A DNA stretch of 8,023 nt, taken from assembly GCA_022728415.1 (NCBI GenBank), contig JAIJJM010000085.1, positions 1 through 8,023 of the forward strand, given 5' to 3'. Numbering within the stretch: position 1 is the first letter of the stretch; every line of letters begins with the position of its first letter. This stretch comes from Collinsella sp. Its GTDB lineage: Bacteria; Actinomycetota; Coriobacteriia; Coriobacteriales; Coriobacteriaceae. The position numbers and the translations under genes are program-made. Under the pieces are notes generated by a model that did no database searches, had not been told where the DNA came from, and saw only the letters and a program-made list of their open reading frames with translations. Positions 7,301 to 8,023 of the stretch are shown one piece after another.

Positions 7301-7990
7301 CTGCCCGGCAAGAAGGTCTACCCCTGGATCGCCGAGGTCCGTCAGTCCACGCCCGGCATCGGCCTGATCTCGCCTCCGCCGCACCACGACATTTACTCTA
7401 TCGAGGACCTGGCAGAGCTGATCTTTGACCTTAAGAACGCCAACCCCGGCGCGCGCGTGTCGGTCAAGCTGGTCAGCGAGGCCGGCGTCGGCACCATCGC
7501 CACCGGTGTGGCCAAGGGCGCTGCCGACAAGATCTTGATCAGCGGCCACAACGGCGGCTCGGGTGCCGCGGCGCGCGACTCTATCTGGCATGCGGGTCTG
7601 CCGCTGGAGCTTGGCCTTGCCGAGGCTCAGCAGACGCTGCTGCAAAACGGCCTGCGCTCACGCGTGGTGCTCGAGGCCGACGGCAAGCTCATGGACGGCA
7701 CCGATGTTGCCGTCGCCTGCCTGTTGGGCGCCGAGGAGTTTGGTTTTGCGACCATGCCGCTCATCTCCATGGGCTGCCTCATGCAACGCGACTGCCAGCA
7801 GGACACCTGCCCGGCCGGTATCGCTACGCAAAACTGCCGCCTGCGTCGCGGCTTCCGCGGCAAGCCCGCCCCGGCGGAGCCCGCCAGCTTTGAGGACCGG
7901 CTCAAGCAGTTCATGGCCGCCTCGGACAGCAAGCTGTCCGAGCTGCGCCAGTCGGAGCGCCGCAGCTCCCGCCGCGGCGGCCGCAAGTAA
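4382..7990 (+). CDS. gltB: Glutamate synthase large subunit lacking the GXGXG domain
   Basis: Forms glutamate from 2-oxoglutarate and glutamine-derived ammonia. GGAGG (4371-4375) lies six bases before the ATG. The class II glutaminase domain runs from the nucleophile Cys21 (FDHDACGIG, so a 20-residue propeptide would be cleaved) to about 440, with HNGEINTLKGN from 254 and DRNGLRPARY from 370. The central domain covers about 475-790. The FMN synthase domain follows, with NTGAMSYGSISKEAHE from 884, GEGGHLPGKK near 970, SPPPHHDIYS near 1000, and Cys1132, Cys1138 and Cys1143 (C-x5-C-x4-C-PAGIATQ) for the [3Fe-4S] cluster. After RGFRGKP (to about 1162) only a 40-residue tail remains, ending in a basic RRSSRRGGRK. 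Typical GltB proteins continue for about 300 more residues with the GXGXG beta-helix, so 1202 residues is short of about 1500. No frameshift is evident. No gltD is in view, so the electron donor (NADPH via GltD, or ferredoxin) is unknown. Confidence 0.94.
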   Translation: MQADSAQQQGLYRPEFDHDACGIGALADINGERHHQILDDALSILVNLEHRGGTGLEKNTGDGAGILFQVPHHFFRKEAQKCGQILPAEGDYGVAMLFFPQDDKGVEDARRVFEEGCAEAGVPLLFWREVPVDPHDLGETARACMPTILQAFLGRPDDTPAGDAFERRLYVCRRTIEKKADAEFALRDKIFYVCSMSSRTIVYKGMLVATQMRRFFIDLNDAAVKTAVALVHSRYSTNTTPSWERAHPNRFIIHNGEINTLKGNVNWIRAREPNLYSPVLQHDLERVMPIINREGSDSAILDNVLEFLVMNGRPLTRAASMLLPEPWDHNDSLSEERRAYDAYQSMLMEPWDGPAAIAFTDGRTLGAALDRNGLRPARYYVTRDGRFMLASEVGTIEVRPENILTSGCLGPGQMLEVDFARGRVIYNDELRARYAKEKPYRDWIAEETLTVDALDRPAAATPAEDAEVPAAVRMAKLGYHWDDVDEVVRPMAQQGKAPLASMGIDAPLACLSKKTRSFYDYFYQLFAQVTNPPIDALREHMVTSTTLYLGNHGNLLEDSRTACQLVRLERPLLNEEEFERICAIDRVGFKTRRFRAVYRRDAGEGALQAALKQLAEDVETAVRDGVNIVVLSDRAAAGEVPVPSLLAVGCVHNHLIRAGVRTFADIVVECGDAVSPHDFAALVGYSASGIYPYNAHACIRDLAARGDLDVTAEQGIANYNKAATAGIVSIMSKMGISTVQSYHSAQIFEAVGFTPEFVNAYFAGTVSRVGGMGVEDVEREQNERYDAALAILKSPAPDQLPTLGLTKWRPLGGEDHLIDPQTVYLLQTACREDSYDTFKEYSARLHRTGRAVRLRDLLDFDASGRTPVALDEVEPALNIVRRFNTGAMSYGSISKEAHECMAIAMNRLHGRSNSGEGGEDPRRETPLANGDSKNSAIKQVASARFGVTSRYLCSAFEIQIKMAQGAKPGEGGHLPGKKVYPWIAEVRQSTPGIGLISPPPHHDIYSIEDLAELIFDLKNANPGARVSVKLVSEAGVGTIATGVAKGAADKILISGHNGGSGAAARDSIWHAGLPLELGLAEAQQTLLQNGLRSRVVLEADGKLMDGTDVAVACLLGAEEFGFATMPLISMGCLMQRDCQQDTCPAGIATQNCRLRRGFRGKPAPAEPASFEDRLKQFMAASDSKLSELRQSERRSSRRGGRK

Positions 7991-7995
7991 GCCAC

Positions 7996-8023
7996 AAAAA
8001 ACAGCCCTCCCATATATGGGAGG
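7996..8023 (+). terminator. Likely intrinsic terminator after gltB, cut by window edge
   Basis: An A6 run (7996-8001) precedes the perfect 18-bp palindrome CCTCCCATATATGGGAGG (8006-8023), starting 15 bp past the gltB stop. The window ends exactly at the palindrome. The ACAGCC before it suggests that the stem continues and that a T-run follows, giving a bidirectional terminator, but those bases are not visible. If real, gltB is terminated here and not cotranscribed with whatever follows. Confidence 0.72.

Overview
The window is high-GC bacterial DNA with tightly spaced genes, strong Shine-Dalgarno sites and GCC/GGC-rich codons. Gene content and codon style suggest a gut actinobacterium of the Coriobacteriia, most like Collinsella. 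This is inferred from protein flavour and base composition; no marker gene proves it.

Layout. Three genes run leftward: a cytoplasmic arylsulfotransferase-family protein (2566-4083), phosphoglycerate mutase gpmA (1421-2194) and an Nramp manganese/iron importer mntH (89-1345). gpmA and mntH are separated by about 75 bp that hold a very GC-rich 12-bp-stem hairpin, and mntH has no obvious promoter of its own, so the two are probably cotranscribed with the hairpin acting between them. Rightward, and divergent from the sulfotransferase gene, is a glutamate synthase large subunit, gltB (4382-7990). It has the glutaminase, central and FMN/[3Fe-4S] domains but stops at 1202 residues without the usual C-terminal GXGXG domain. 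A terminator palindrome follows directly, at the window edge.

The noncoding DNA is the unusual part. Between the sulfotransferase stop and the gpmA promoter lies an array of six copies of a 15-bp unit (TCTCRATCTGTAACA) in strictly alternating orientation, each start exactly 40 bp after the last (2334, 2374, 2414, 2454, 2494, 2534), so every spacer is 25 bp. A further pair with identical geometry sits just past the mntH stop (6-60). The spacers differ from one another but share a degenerate AAA...GG core. A second, unrelated palindromic element, about 88 bp with 34/35-nt arms, occupies the intergenic region between the sulfotransferase gene and gltB. Both look like dispersed intergenic elements of the host genome.

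Functionally the genes are a mixed neighbourhood rather than a pathway: metal uptake, glycolysis, aryl-sulfate transfer and nitrogen assimilation. The array, the 88-bp palindrome and the shortened GltB are the items most worth following up.
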